Part shown: positions 1 through 12,100 of the stretch, in pieces
Layout: each line of letters starts with the position of its first letter
How positions within the stretch are numbered: position 1 is the first letter of the stretch
Source of the DNA: Paraniabella defluvii
GTDB lineage: Bacteria > Bacteroidota > Bacteroidia > Chitinophagales > Chitinophagaceae
Assembly: GCA_019316985.1 (NCBI GenBank)
Contig: CP079215.1
Coordinates: 4,340,001 to 4,404,000, forward strand
DNA length: 64,000 nucleotides
Direction of reading: 5' to 3'
The notes under the pieces: generated by a model
The model's input: the letters and a program-made list of their open reading frames with translations, nothing else
Database searches by the model: none
What the model was told of the DNA's origin: nothing
Made by a program: the position numbers and the translations under genes

Positions 1-205
1 ACTTTGCTAAGGTCTTCTTCCTGAATTTCAAACCTGATTTTTGCTGTTTCCTGTTCCAGCTTTTGATTGGCTTGCTCCAATTGTGATTAAAAGCCCTTAC
101 TTTCTGTTTGCCGATTAATAAGTGCATAGCGATTGCAAGTACCAGTAAACCCAGCAAAAGGGCGACATACACTATAAGGACAATATTTTGTACTGCATCT
201 GTCAT
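1..205 (-). CDS. Sensor histidine kinase, N-terminal part (runs off window)
   Basis: The product starts MTDAVQNIVLIVYV and has one hydrophobic membrane segment in the first 30 residues. After a one-base frame break near position 75 it continues as a charged coiled-coil (SQLEQANQKLEQE) of the kind that links a membrane anchor to a dimerised kinase core. Its ATG overlaps the stop of the upstream membrane gene by four bases (ATGA), suggesting translational coupling. The catalytic part lies outside the window, so the kinase call is an inference from the architecture: short TM anchor, coiled coil, coupling to a multi-spanning sensor-like protein. Confidence 0.4.
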   Translation of the reverse strand, partial: MTDAVQNIVLIVYVALLLGLLVLAIAMHLLIGKQKVRAFNHNWSKPIKSWNRKQQKSGLKFRKKTLAK

Positions 206-854
206 CTTTGGTGAATTTTAGAAAAAGATAAGAAAATAACACCCATTAACAGGTATCCCAAAACGCCTATGCCCCATAATATGTAGTAAGTAACCCGTAC
301 GCCAGCTTCTGCAATATCTGTTATCTCCAATCTATCAAAAGATGGATGACAATATATAAAGAAAATACGATCACTTGTTTGAACACCAATAATACTGCCA
401 TCCAAAAATGCGGGTTCTTATGTGGATAGAGTTGCTTGTCGTCACGCTCAAAATCATAAAGCGTGATAAAGCCGAGTATACAAATAAAAAGCCCCTCCAA
501 CAACAAGTAATTTGAGTTAAAAGTATGCAGAGGTTGAAGTAGCAGTGTATTAGCAACTGATGCCACAAGACCGAACAATCCTAATGTCAGCCCAATGTTG
601 TATTTCCTATTGATCGCAGAAATAGTATTTAGATAGTACGCTATCAACATAAATAAAACAGGATTAAAGATGTGAAATACAGCCATATTGTTTTTGTAGA
701 CACTGGCCATGTAAAATGCAACGGCCTCACTAATGAGGGTTAACACCAGGAAAGCACAGATAATCCGCAAACCATCTTTGTTCTTTCTGGCGTAACAGAT
801 GCTACAACAAAATGCAAACATTATAGCAGTTACTATGATCACTCTAAGCAACAT
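202..854 (-). CDS. Multi-spanning membrane protein, possible sensor partner
   Basis: About 215 residues with six to seven hydrophobic segments and short polar loops, beginning MLLRVIIVTAIMFAFCCS. A frame break near 345 separates the last two helices (ending FLSFSKIHQR) from the rest; joining them gives a continuous polytopic protein. No enzymatic motif is visible. It is the first gene of a two-gene unit with the following kinase-like gene, so a role as membrane sensor or regulator is plausible but unproven. It lies outside the recognisable conjugation module and is probably flanking sequence or older cargo. Confidence 0.5.
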
Positions 855-1300
855 AGGTAGTGGATTTTAGGGATCATTCAATTGTGATTTGCATCTGCAT
901 GAGCAAAGGTTTTCGTTGATGATACCCGTTGCTTTTGGCTAACATCAGTAATTTTTGTCAAGGTAAAAAGAGTTTCTCCATATCACATAGATTTGATTAA
1001 GATAAAATTAACACAAGTAGTCACACGCAAGACCCGTCGAAAGACGGATTTTTTACTAAACAGTTTAGCAAAATAATGAGAGGGTTGAAAGTATAATAAA
1101 ATAAGGCTTTTTGGCGGTTGTGGTCTCCCGCATGTTTTGATTACTTTGTTTAAAACCGGCAGTTCAGGATCTGTTGTTGTACTCGGGAAAAGCGTTCCAG
1201 ACAACCTGTGTATATTGGTTCTGTTTATATTGATCGTTATCTTCGTTGTACCACCTGCCCCTGTTGATGCCGTATTGCGTTTAATCTAAACCGTTACCTT
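855..1300. other. Intergenic region before rteC
   Basis: About 450 bp without a gene I can support. A 73-codon open frame on the minus strand (983-1204) has no recognisable family, no clear ribosome binding site and a composition like noncoding DNA. The region probably holds the divergent promoters for rteC on the right and the membrane-protein/kinase pair on the left. Confidence 0.4.
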
Positions 1301-2137
1301 ATGGTAAGCAATACGACCCAAAAGCTCAGCGAATTGAAGGAAGAGCTGGAAAAAGAAGGCCACTATTGATCTTTCTTACCGTCCCGTAGAAAAATCTAAC
1401 ATAGGCATTCATATGGTTCAGGAGTTTATTTCACGCCTGAAAAGCCTTAAACCAAAGGACTTTTCTGGCGTTGACGCAGAAATCAACTTTTACCGTAACA
1501 TTATACCATTCTTCTACGGACAGTTGATCTTCTTCGTGAAGGTGTTTCAGATCGAATCGACCTTACCAATGTCAGAATCAATCCGGCAACGCCGTTTTAA
1601 TAAAGAGCGTAAACAGATTGAGCGATACTATGCAAGTAATTTGGACGCTTATCAGTATTTTAAAACAGACGATGAGTCCTTGATACTGCTTTGTTTGTTT
1701 CCAAAGCGCCTTTTTCTGTAGTGGGTATGGATGAATCACTCATGCTCGCTGACCTGGAATGGTGTACGCCGATGGGGTTAAAATTTGCCCGCTTTATTGC
1801 TTATCAGCAACTGGAAGAATACCTGAGCCAGCAAATGCGAAAGGAGGCGGCCATTAAGCACCCAGTTATAGGGAAATTGAAATGGACGGATAAGAAGACC
1901 TATCTTCAGGAGCTGACCTATGCCCTTGTTTACAGTAACAGTATCAACAACGGTAATATTGATGTAAAGTCGCTTGCCCGCTTGTTCGAAAATATTTTTA
2001 ATGTCGATTTAAGCAATATCTATCGATCCAAACAGGAAATGTATAGCCGTAAGGATACTACTGCTTATCTCAACAAGCTAATACAGGGGTTCAAGAGAGG
2101 AATAGACGATGCTGATGACCGAAATAATTACCGATAA
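1301..2137 (+). CDS. rteC: RteC-type regulator of element excision
   Basis: RteC activates excision and transfer genes in CTnDOT-type conjugative transposons. The sequence starts MVSNTTQKLSELKEELEKEG and breaks frame near 1368. It resumes with the typical helical body (FYRNIIPFFYGQLIFFVKVF) and breaks again near 1695. It ends with the conserved C-terminal winged-helix-like region containing LKWTDKKTYLQELTYAL, SINNGNIDVKSLARLFENIF and SNIYRSKQEMYSRKD. The summed length of about 275 residues matches the family. The two frame breaks are each repaired by one base, so sequencing indels are more likely than decay. It heads the plus-strand mobilisation and maintenance block. Confidence 0.85.
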
Positions 2138-2341
2138 ATGAACGACAATCGAAAAATAATAACTTTCCGGAAGTAAAATTGATCTTTTAAAAAAGCGACC
2201 ACTCCCAAACCGTAGTTGCTTTTGCACCATTTTCTTTTACCCCTCCTTTACCATCTAAAACCGTGCAAGATTCTTCTTGTTTTTACTTGCATGGACCTGA
2301 GATTTTTTTGATGTGTTTTTTCTGAATGTGAATAAGCCAAA

Positions 2342-2357
2342 AACCCACATGTGGGTT
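2342..2357. promoter_or_regulatory. Perfect 16-bp palindrome upstream of HTH gene
   Basis: AACCCACATGTGGGTT is its own reverse complement and sits 72 bp before the ATG of the HTH protein at 2430. This is a plausible operator for that protein or for RteC. There is no direct evidence of which protein binds. Confidence 0.45.
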
Positions 2358-2429
2358 AGGTTGTGATTTTCACCTGCCTGCAGGGTGCAGTTTTGAGGTG
2401 CCATTGGCGCTCAGATAAAACAACCAGTT

Positions 2430-2744
2430 ATGAACATAGACAAACTAGAATTTACCGCCTGGATGGAACGCGTTATGCAGCGTTTCGATATCCTTACTGA
2501 GCTGATTCGCGACGAGCGGCAGCAAAAGACCACTATTGACGGGGATGAATTACTGGATAACCCGGATGTACTACACATGCTTAAGATCAGCAGCAGGTCA
2601 CTGCAACGATACCGTAGCTCTGGCAAGCTACCCTACTACACCATTAGCGGCAAGGTCTATTACAAACTATCTGATATACACCAGTTGATTCGTGAAAACT
2701 TTAAGACCCCTGTAGCTATCTCAAAGACAACTACCGCTAAATAG
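2430..2744 (+). CDS. Helix-turn-helix (excisionase-like) DNA-binding protein
   Basis: A 104-residue protein. Residues 48-88 form the MerR/excisionase-type HTH used by Bacteroidota conjugative elements: VLHMLKISSRSLQRYRSSGK then LPYYTISGKVYYKLSDIHQL, in which the HTH is followed by a beta-wing. The N-terminus is a helical region, probably for dimerisation. Such genes lie between rteC and the topoisomerase/DUF3945 block in this element family and are thought to control excision or mobilisation genes. The frame is intact and the ATG is the first in frame. Confidence 0.8.
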   Translation: MNIDKLEFTAWMERVMQRFDILTELIRDERQQKTTIDGDELLDNPDVLHMLKISSRSLQRYRSSGKLPYYTISGKVYYKLSDIHQLIRENFKTPVAISKTTTAK

Positions 2745-2823
2745 CGCAATCCAATGCCAAATTATCAAGAGGGTTCACAGCCCTGCTACATTAGCTTTTC
2801 TATAAACAATAAAATTTAGCATT

Positions 2824-4280
2824 ATGCAGGAAACAACAACAGAATACCCACAAACGACTGACCCGTTAACAGTTATATTATTGGTGCTGGATAAAGAAAA
2901 AATGAATATCCAAGCTGTAAAAGGCGTGGATAAAAATGGTAACCTTCAGACCGTTGATCCCACCAAAAAGAACCAGGGCGATTTTTTGAGGATCGATAAA
3001 AACGGGGATCTTTTCTCCAACTTCTTTTCTAACTTTTTAAGACAGCTTAAAAATCCCACACAGTTTACTTTTTCAGGTCGCTGGTAAATAAAGTGGAAAA
3101 GATAGCAGCGGAATTACAAAAGCATATTGATCATCCTTCCAAAGAAGGAGAAGCCGTTTTGAATAAACATGAGATCAAATCAAGCGAGTCTCAAAATATA
3201 AAAAATAATACAGTTATGGAAACATCAACAACAGTACAGCAGCCATCACAGGCAAGTGAATACCGTTACCAACCGGAACAGATCGACTGGGAGACCCTTT
3301 CCAAAATGGGGCTAAGTAAAGAGTACCTTGAAAAAAAAGAATCTGCTGGACCCTCTGCTGAAGGGATATAAAACTAACGAGCTGGTACCTGTCAGAACTA
3401 ATTTAGGCACAGCCGAAATCCAAACGGATGCAAGACTTTCTTTAAGACAAAATGAAAATGGCAAGGTCGTGATGGCTGTACATGGTATCCGCAAACAACC
3501 CAGTCTTGATTTCCCTTTCTTTGGTCACGAGTTTACTAAGGAAGACAAAGCGAATTTGCTCAGCACCGGAAACATGGGGCGTGTGGTGGATTTGACCAAT
3601 CCCAAGACAGGAGAAAAAATACCTTCTATTATCAGTATTGACCGATTAACCAACGAAGTTGTTGCCTTGCGCCAGGAATGGATGAAAATACCTGACGAGT
3701 TTAAAGGCATAACACTCAATGCAGAGCAAAAGCAAACTTTGCTGGATGGTAAGCCGCTTTATTTGGAAGGTATGATTTCCAAAAAGAAAAACCTTTCAAC
3801 GCTCCCGTGCAATACAATGCAGATAAGCGTTATCCGGAATTTCTTTATGACTCGAACATCACTAACAGGCAAACCCAAAATACGGCCCAGCAGCAAGGGC
3901 CTCCGTATGAAGCACCACGAACATTCAGGGGCAAAGATCTTAACGATGAGCAATATGTAAAGTATAACTCAGGTGTAACTGTTTATATCGATGGCCTGAT
4001 AGATAAGGAAGGTAAAAAGTATCAAGGCTATGCCACTTTTGACAAACAAACGGGGAAGGAACAATTTTCATTCACCAACCCAAACAAGCTCAAAGATAAA
4101 ATACAAGTTGCAGAAGCTAATAAAACACAGGTTGCCGTTAATTCCGAGGGGAAAGCCAACGAGACTACCAAAAACATCAATGAGCCATTAAAGTCCGGGC
4201 AAAAGAATCCAGACAGCAAACAGCAACAGGACAAACAAAAAGTAACTCCTCCTAAAAAATCCAAAGGCATAAAGCGATAG
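2824..4280 (+). CDS. DUF3945 domain protein of conjugative element
   Basis: This is a protein of about 480 residues when frame breaks near 3070, 3335 and 3785 are bridged. The start region contains LVLDKEKMNIQAVKGVDKNG. The middle has the DUF3945 signature region (TNELVPVRTNLGTAEIQTDA and LDFPFFGHEFTKEDKANLL). The C-terminus is lysine- and glutamine-rich and low-complexity. The DUF3945 family is found almost exclusively next to topB in Bacteroidota conjugative transposons. Its function is unknown; a DNA-processing or partner role for the topoisomerase is inferred from context only. Confidence 0.75.
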
Positions 4281-4353
4281 TAGATGTAGGATGGCAGAAT
4301 TTATGGGGAAAGTGATTAACCATAGTTTAAAATAGTTTACGCTAAAACAGTTA

Positions 4354-6448
4354 ATGATGAAATTAATAATAGCAGAAAAACCCAGTGTAGCAGGGAGATA
4401 GCGCTGGTGTTGGGTGTTAAGGAAAAAAAAGATGGTTATATTATAGGTGATGGCTATGCTATTACATGGGCTTTAGGCCACTTGGTTACACTGAAAATGC
4501 CTGAGGATTATGGTATTGTGGGTTTTCAGAAGGAAGCACTACCCATACTGCCTGATCCTTTCAGGTTAACTATAAGAAAGGTCAAAAAGAAAAAGAGTAT
4601 ATAACAGATACCCGCTCTGCTAAACAGCTTGATGTAATTAAAGAACTGCTTTCTAGAGCTAAAAACATTATTGTAGCTACAGATGCAGGACGTGAAGGGG
4701 AGTTGATCTTTCGCTATATCTATGAGTACCTTAACTGTAAATTGCCCTTTGAGCGGCTTTGGATCAGCTCACTGACCGAAAAAGCCATCAGGGAGGGGTT
4801 GAGTAAGCTGCAACCCGGTAACAATTTTGATGGCTTGTACCTCGCTGGTAGATGTCGTAGCCGCGCCGACTGGCTGGTAGGCATCAATGCGTCACAGGCA
4901 TTGAGCCTTGCAGCGGGCAGTGGTATCTATTCTTTGGGAAGGGTTCAAACACCTACATTGGCTTTAATTTGTAGGCGTTTTATCGAAAACAAAACTTTTA
5001 CTGTTCAAAACTATTGGCAACTCGAAATCCTACTCCGAAAATCATTTGTCGATTTTAAAAGTATTTCTATTCAAAAATGGGATGACCCCGAGCTTGCTGA
5101 AACCAATCGAAGTAATGTTCAAAGAAATGGCAGGGCTATGGTAGTATCTGTCGAGACAAAAACTGTTACAGAGCAACCGCCCTTGTTATTTGACTTGACC
5201 GGCCTGCAAAAAGAGTGCAATAAGAAGCTGGGCTTATCCGCAGAAGAAACACTTAAGATCGCCCAGGAGCTTTACGAAAAAAATGTATCACTTATCCTCG
5301 TACCGGTAGTCGATATATCCCGGAAGATATGTGGGAGGAAATACCCAAACTGATACGGGCCTTAAATGACCGGCAGTCGTTAAAAGAAGCGCTTAAAAAA
5401 GTAAAGTGGGGACATTTTAACAATCGTATCGTTAATGAGCTAAAAGTAACGGACCATCACGGGATACTCACTACCGAAAAGATCCCTTCAGCGTTATCGG
5501 GGAAGGAAAACGCAGTATATGATATGATCGCCTTGCGCCTGTTAGAGGCTACCAGCGACACGTGTCATAAAGAAGTCACAGAAGCCAGGTTAGAAACGGC
5601 GGGCATTGAGTTTATTGCAAAAGGTATCAAAATTACAGCAGCCGGATGGCGGGCTTTTCGAGGCGATTTTCAGAAAGAAGAAGAGGGACCAGCAGAGGAG
5701 TTACCAGATTTAAAAGAAGGAGAATTCTTAAAAATAAACGGTTTAGCATTGCTGGAAAAACAAAGCAAACCGCCGACGCTTTATACAGAAGCAACGCTAT
5801 TGGCTGCAATGGAGACCGCAGGCAGCACCATCGAAGACAAAGAAGAACGTAAAGCCATACAAGATATCGGTATTGGTACGCCAGCTACCAGGGCGGCTAT
5901 TATCGAAACGCTGTTTGATAGGAATTATATCCAAAGAAAAAAATCACTTACTCCCACAGATAAAGGGATGGAAGTATATGAACTAATAAAGGACAAAAGA
6001 ATCGCGGATGTAGCGATGACTGCCAGTTGGGAATGGAATTGCACCAGATTGAAAACAACAAAATGGATGCTGCGAGTTTTCAAAAAGAAATGGAAGGCTA
6101 TGCTACTTCCATCACTAAGGAATTATTACAAACAAGTTTTGTGAGAAAAACACGCTCAGAACTCAGCTGTCCTAAATGTAACCGGCAACAACTCATTATA
6201 AGAGATAAGATCGTCAAATGCCCGGATGAAGAAGCCTGCGGCTGGAAACAGTTCAGAATAGTTTGTGGGATTACACTAAGTATGCCGGATATAAAGGACC
6301 TGGTAGAAAAAGGAAGTACAAAACTAATAAAAGGCATGAAAAGCAAGCCCGGAAAAAGTTTGATGCTTTTATTGTATTAGACCAAAATGGCGAAACCCAT
6401 TTTGAATTTGAAAATAAGTTTACCATAAGAAATTTTAAAGATGGGTAG
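4354..6448 (+). CDS. topB: DNA topoisomerase III (type IA)
   Basis: Type IA topoisomerase that relaxes or decatenates DNA through a transient 5'-phosphotyrosine bond. The N-terminal Toprim domain begins MMKLIIAEKPSVA, and its acidic DAGREGELIF motif lies near 4680-4712. The active-site region reads YPRTGSRYIPEDMW near 5295-5335, with the first Tyr as nucleophile; it is split by a frame break just upstream. The central clamp and a C-terminal cysteine cluster (CPKCNRQ...CPDEEACGW) follow. Frame breaks occur near 4397, 4595, 5300, 6040, 6255 and 6350. The first is loss of one A (AGCAGGGAG for AGCAAGGGAG). Full length is about 695 residues, normal for element-borne TopB. The end overlaps the methylase gene by 8 bp. 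Confidence 0.9.
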
Positions 6449-7234
6449 ATTTCCATTGCATGGAGGGAAACAGTTGCTTGTACCGATTATACTTCCTATG
6501 ATACCGGAGCATGATACTTATGTGGAGCCTTTTATTGGTGGCGGAGCAATATTCTGGGCCAAGACACCTTCTAAGGTCGAAGTCATTATGATATCAACCG
6601 GGAGCTGATCAATTTCTATGAAATGGTTCAAAATGATTTTATAGACCTTGAAAAATTAGTGCGTATCAGTCTGCACAGCCGTTCTCTTCATAGCGATGCG
6701 ATGGTAATCTATAACAATCCGCATATGTTCAGCAGGCTTCAGAGAGCATGGGCAATCTGGGTTTTGGCTCATCAATCCTTCAGCGCGAAACTGAATGGAG
6801 GATGGGGATATGACAAAAAGATAAAAAATACATCCAATACTATTAAAAGCAAAAGGGACGGCTTTAGTGTCGAGCTTGCTGAAAGGTTACAGTCTGTGCA
6901 GATAGAATGTACCGATGCGCTGCGCATAATAAAGAGTCTAGATCATAGCCGGGCATTTTTTTACTGTGACCCACCCTATTTTAACTCACATTGTGGCCAC
7001 TATAAAGGTTACAGTATCGATGACTTTGAGTTGCTCCTGAAAATACTAGGGTCTATAGAGGGCAAATTTTTACTAAGTAGCTATCCAAGCTCTGTTTTAG
7101 ATGATTACAGTCGCAGAAATAATTGGTTTACCAAGACGCTTGATAGAAAGGTAGCTATCAACAACGGTACAGGAAAAGAATCAAAACGTAAAATTGAAGT
7201 CTTGACTGCTAATTATGAACTACCAAAGCAATAA
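6441..7234 (+). CDS. DNA adenine methylase, D12 class
   Basis: N6-adenine methyltransferase of the Dam/D12 class. The SAM-binding motif region reads PLHGGKQLLVPIILPMIP then YVEPFIGGGAIFWAK. The catalytic motif is DPPYFN near 6970 (canonical DPPY). A frame break near 6585 loses one A in the expected INDINRELI segment. About 264 residues is normal for the family. It overlaps topB by 8 bp, so both are probably translated from one message. Methylation may protect the element from host restriction or mark its transfer origin. No cognate restriction enzyme lies nearby, so this is an orphan methylase. Confidence 0.85.
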
Positions 7235-7370
7235 TTTTTATAATTCCGCTTGTTAGTTTAAGGTATTAGCAATTCCATTAGTGAGAACGAATAAGTCGAG
7301 TTAGATATAGATGGTATGTATTAGGAAATGAATGGGACAATTCGGTAGAAATTCCAGGATAACATTAAAC

Positions 7371-8574
7371 TGTAATAGTTAGTACTTGATCGTACAGTCA
7401 GGGACTAATTTTTAAATTTTCAAAAGGGATACAGATTAAATTAATTAGGCTGCTGGACTCACTTGATCCAGCAGTTTTTGTTTGGCTAAGGTAAGCGATT
7501 CTTTAAATGTTTGCATGGGAGTTTTACCGAAGCAATATTTGCCAGTGTGAGGTCGCTCATTGTTGTAATGATCCAGCCACTCGTCCGATCATTTTGTAAA
7601 GCTTGAAGATCCTGATAGAGCTTTCTCCTGAAGGCGATTGCATAAAACTCATCCTGCATGGTACGGTGTAAGCGTTCGCAAATTCCATTACTTTGGGGAT
7701 GGCGCACTTTCGTTTTGCTGTGATCTATGCCTTCAATCTGTAGATATAATTCATACTCATGATTTTCGGGCCTTCCGTTAAACTCAGTTCCTCTATCAGT
7801 AAGTATTCTGAGCATTGGTATTTCATGTTCGTCAAAGAATGGAAGGACTTTATCATTGAGAATATCGGCAGAGGTAATAGCATGTTTGCTTGTATAAAGC
7901 TTTGCAAAAGCTACGCGGCTATAGGTGTCAATGAAAGTTTGTTGATAGATCCTACCTACACCTTTAATCGTGCCAACATAGTAGGTGTCCTGAGAGCCGA
8001 GATAACCTGGATGTTCAGTTTCAATTTCGCCATGGGCTTCCTGTTTTTCTTTTTCCGCTCCATCGCTATAACCTGAGCTTCCGTAAGGATCAGGCCATCT
8101 TGAGCCACACGAGCTTCCAGAGCCTTCAGGCGCTTTTCAAAAATCTCCAGATCATGTCGTTGCCATACACAACGAACGCCAGCCGCTGAAATAAAAATAC
8201 CCTGTTTCCGAAGTTCATTAGATGCTCTGGATTGGCCATAGGCTGGAAAATCAAATGCCATTTTAACTACAGCATCCTCTACTGCAGGGTCTACACGATT
8301 TTTAGGAATGGGTTTACGACGGCTTATTTCTCTGAGTGCCTCTTCTCCTCCGGTCTCATAGAGTTGTTTGAGACGATAAAAACTGTCGCGGCTGGTGCCC
8401 ATTAACTTACAGGCACGAGTCACATTGTTCAATTGTTCGGCTAAATTGAGTAAGCCAACTCTGGATTTGATTAACTTAGTTGCAGAATTCATGATCTGAC
8501 TTTTGGGGTTATTAATTTAGTTTGTCGTTACTCTAAATTAACCCCAACTGTCAGATTAAGTCTTAACTTCTACA
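7371..8574 (-). mobile_element. IS481-family insertion sequence, copy 1
   Basis: The element runs TGTA...TACA with imperfect terminal inverted repeats: left TGTAATAGTTAGTACTTGAT, right end in reverse complement TGTAGAAGTTAAGACTTAAT. It is flanked by a perfect 7-bp direct repeat ATTAAAC (7364-7370 and 8575-8581), the target duplication from insertion. A nearly identical copy lies at 24138-25342. It separates the methylase from the DUF1896 gene and interrupts the plus-strand operon. Confidence 0.92.
7445..8492 (-). CDS. IS481-family transposase (frame-broken, copy 1)
   Basis: DDE transposase. The N-terminal part is an HTH domain ([20 protein letters not shown]) followed by the IS481 linker. 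The catalytic core carries D (TFIDTYSR), D ([11 protein letters not shown]) and E ([15 protein letters not shown]). There are two frame breaks. One lies in the A5GA5 tract near 8050 and is shared with the other copy. The other is near 7592 and is unique to this copy, where one base is missing (GTCCGATC versus GTCCAGATC). About 350 residues when repaired, the usual IS481 size. Confidence 0.88.
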
Positions 8575-8680
8575 ATTAAACGAATTTAGGACTCTTTTTC
8601 AGACCATCCTGTTTTTACAAAAGAGATTACCGCTATATTATTTTTTTAACAATTGAGTAAAATTCAAAATAAAATATAAA

Positions 8681-9118
8681 ATGACAACAAAGCAAAAAGA
8701 CCTCTCTTATTTTACACTGAGGTTACAGGAATTACTGAATACCAGCTTTCCCGAGTTAGCCAGGGACACCGCATTTGTTGAGCAGCGCTCTCAATTCGCG
8801 GCACAGACTTATGAGAGTGCCTTCAGGACAGGCAACAAAACAGAGCAATGCCAAGCTATAGCAGACAATGTCCTGTTTGAAGGACTTTATTTCTCCAGGT
8901 TCGACACGGTGTTCCAGGTGGTCTGCAATGAGTTTGATACCCTGATGCCAGACGAAGAACTAAGACCGTTTGCTCTTAAAATGTTCCCTGTTTGCGAACC
9001 CGTTTTTGCAAGATACGAGCTAACCGATGATTTCGCATACGGTTATGAGTTTGACCTACTCTATACCGAAATAACCGGAACCATTGCAATATGGATAGAG
9101 GAAAATGGGCTTCAGTAA
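8681..9118 (+). CDS. DUF1896 domain protein
   Basis: A 145-residue intact protein with the DUF1896 signature: residues 1-60 YFTLRLQELLNTSFPELARD and DTAFVEQRSQFAAQTYESAF, then NVLFEGLYFSRFDTVFQVV. This family is confined to Bacteroidota conjugative elements and sits directly before the large methylase-helicase, which starts 14 bp before this gene ends. Function is unknown; the overlap suggests coupled translation and a shared job in DNA processing. Its original promoter may have been displaced by the IS481 insertion about 110 bp upstream. Confidence 0.8.
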   Translation: MTTKQKDLSYFTLRLQELLNTSFPELARDTAFVEQRSQFAAQTYESAFRTGNKTEQCQAIADNVLFEGLYFSRFDTVFQVVCNEFDTLMPDEELRPFALKMFPVCEPVFARYELTDDFAYGYEFDLLYTEITGTIAIWIEENGLQ

Positions 9119-12100
9119 GCGTTTTCATCTCCGACAGAATATTGATGCCCTGCGAATAGCTTTTATACTTGAAAAGGAAAAACGACAGGCCAGCGTAGGC
9201 GAAAGACTGCTAATGATGCAATACAGCGGATTTGGCGGTCTTAAATTCGTACTAAACCCCATAGCAAGCGAAACAGATATCGACCAATGGAGAAAGACCG
9301 AACAGGACCTCTTTGCGATTACGCAGGAACTCCACCAGTTGCTCAAAGAAAATTCCGAAGACGAAAAGCAATACCGCAGGTATGTGGACAGTATGAAAAG
9401 CTCTGTACTTACAGCCTTTTATACGCCGCCGCAGATCATAGATTCACTATCCTCCGAATTACTTGAAAGCGGTTTGAATATTGATAAATTCCTCGAACCC
9501 TCTGCAGGTATCGGTTCTTTCATACAATCCTTTTCAGAAAATCAAAAAGCTAGGGTTACCGCTTATGAAAAAGACTTGCTGACAGGCAAGATTTTAAAGC
9601 AATTATATCCTGAAAGCAGTATCCGTGTAAATGGTTTTGAGGAAATCCCTGAAAAGGAACAAAACAGCTACGATGTCATCGCCAGTAACATTCCGTTTGG
9701 TGATATGTCCGTTTTTGATTTGTCTTACTCCAGAAGCAAAGATCCTGCAAAAGTACAGGCTGCCCGAAGCATACACAATTACTTTTTCCTGAAAGGTGCT
9801 GATATGCTCCGTGATGGTGGTTTGCTGGCTTTTATCACTTCACAGGGCATTCTTAACAGCCCGAAGAACGAACCAATACGCAGGGCATTAATGGAAAACA
9901 ATAATTTGGTATCGGCTATCCGCTTACCCAATAACCTGTTTACGGAATATGCAGGTACAGAAGTCGGCAGCGACCTGATTATCCTGCAAAAGAATACTAA
10001 AAAGATATGCCCTGGTGGGAGGGAAAACCTCTTTTGCGAAACTGATATTGATACAAATAATATATCTGTTAATTCACTATTTAAAAAACCTACACGCATT
10101 ATACACACTGATCGCAAGTTAGATACCGATCCTTACGGACAACCTGCAATCATCTATACACATAAAGACGGTATTGAGGGAATTGCCAAAGACCTCAAAC
10201 GAATGCTTTCCGAAGATTTTGACAAGCACCTGAATTTAGCTTTGTACAATGGCGACCGGAATAATGAGCCTGTTATACAAATTCCTGTTACATCTCCGGT
10301 TGTCAAACACGTAATCATTCAGCAAAAACCACAACCCGAACCAACTCCGGCAATTCATCGGGAAAGCCCACCCGAATTAAAACAGCTAAGTATTTTCGAC
10401 TTATTTGAAAATGTGGGCAAACCTGTAATGGGTGTTGCTCCACGCCAGAAAAGAGTGCAGGCCAAAAGGCAAACGGCAAAAAAAACAGCCGTGCAGTAGG
10501 TCGTCAGGCAGACCTATTCGATGGTCCCGTGCAAGAACTTTCTACCCCTCCTGCTTCCAGTAGCATTGCTAACGGAAATGCTTCACCCATGGAAAAAGAC
10601 AGGTTGTTATGGGTGATCTTTTTCCAATATTAATGAAAACAACCAGGTTAAAGAAGCGTCTATTACCAACGCCGTACCCGAACCAGCCGTTTTTACCAAG
10701 GAACTGCAATCGTTCCACCGCAACGACTGCCTCGTAGTCGATAATGGTTGGGTCGGTTATCTGCAAGATGTAGATACATCACACGGTACGGCTGTTTTCC
10801 ACCCATTGCAATTACCGTCCTTACAGAAAGCAAGAGCCGAAGCGTATATCGGGGTGCGTGATATTTACCAACAACTTTACATCAAAGAGGCAGAGCTTCA
10901 GACCGAACACAAAGAAGAAAGGGAAACATTTAACCGCCTTTATGATGCTTTTGTAAAAAGGTACGGTAACCTCAACAGTGCGGACAATATCAAACTCATC
11001 AAAACGGACAGCGCAGGTAAAGAAATGCCCTATCTGGAGCGTGTGGTCGGTGGTGTGGTACACAAAGCGGATATATTCAGCTATCCTGTAAGTTTCTCTA
11101 CTGCAACCATAGCGACGGACAATCCTGAAGAAGCGTTATCGGCTTCGCTGAACAAATACGGAAGCGTGGATTTAGACTATATGTCTGTAATCAGCGGTAT
11201 GACAGAAGATGCTTTGAAAGAAGCATTACACGGTCGTATTTACTACAATCCACTTCAAAATGAATATGAAATAGCTGAACGCTGGGTCGCGGGCAATGTA
11301 GTGGAAAAAGCGGAGGAGTCAGAATCTACCTCGAAAACAATCCCGATGACATCCAAGCCAAAGAAAGCCTTACCGTATTAGAGGAGGCAAGACCAAGACG
11401 AATTGAATTTGAAGAACTCGATTTTAATTTGGGCGAACGCTGGATACCCACAAACATTTATGCCCGTTTTGCATCGCACCTGTTCGATGCCGAAGTCCGT
11501 ATCCATTACTCCGACAGTGCCGATGACTTTTCCGTAACCTGCAAAAAGAAGAATGTACATATCTGGGATAAATATGCTGTCAAGGCTGAAAGCCGGACGT
11601 TTGACGGGATTGCCCTGCTCAAACACGCTCTTGTCAACACCACACCCGATATTTCAAAGAAGATCACGATTGATGATAAGGAAGTCAAGGTACGGGATAT
11701 GGAAGCCATACAAATGGCGAATACCAAAATTGACGAGATCCGCACCGCCTTTACTGATTGGCTTCACGCACAAAACAACGAGTTCAAAACAAGGCTGACT
11801 GATCAGTACAACGATACTTTTAACTGCTTCGTCCGCCCGAACTATGACGGGACACATCAGGACTTTCCGGGATTAGACCGTAAAGCACTCGGTATTGAAG
11901 ATTTGTATGCAAGCCAAAAGGACACGGTTTGGATGATAAAACTGAACAATGGTGCTATCTGCGACCAAGAAGTAGGTGCGGGGAAAACTTTGGTCATGTG
12001 TACAGGTGCACAGGAGATGAAGCGTTTGGGACTGGCACATAAGCCGATGATTATAGGTCTCAAAGCCAATGTACCCGAAATTGCCGAGGCCTACCGTACA

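Noticed and set aside
983..1204. 73-codon minus-strand ORF
   Set aside because: No family, no start signals, and composition like noncoding sequence.
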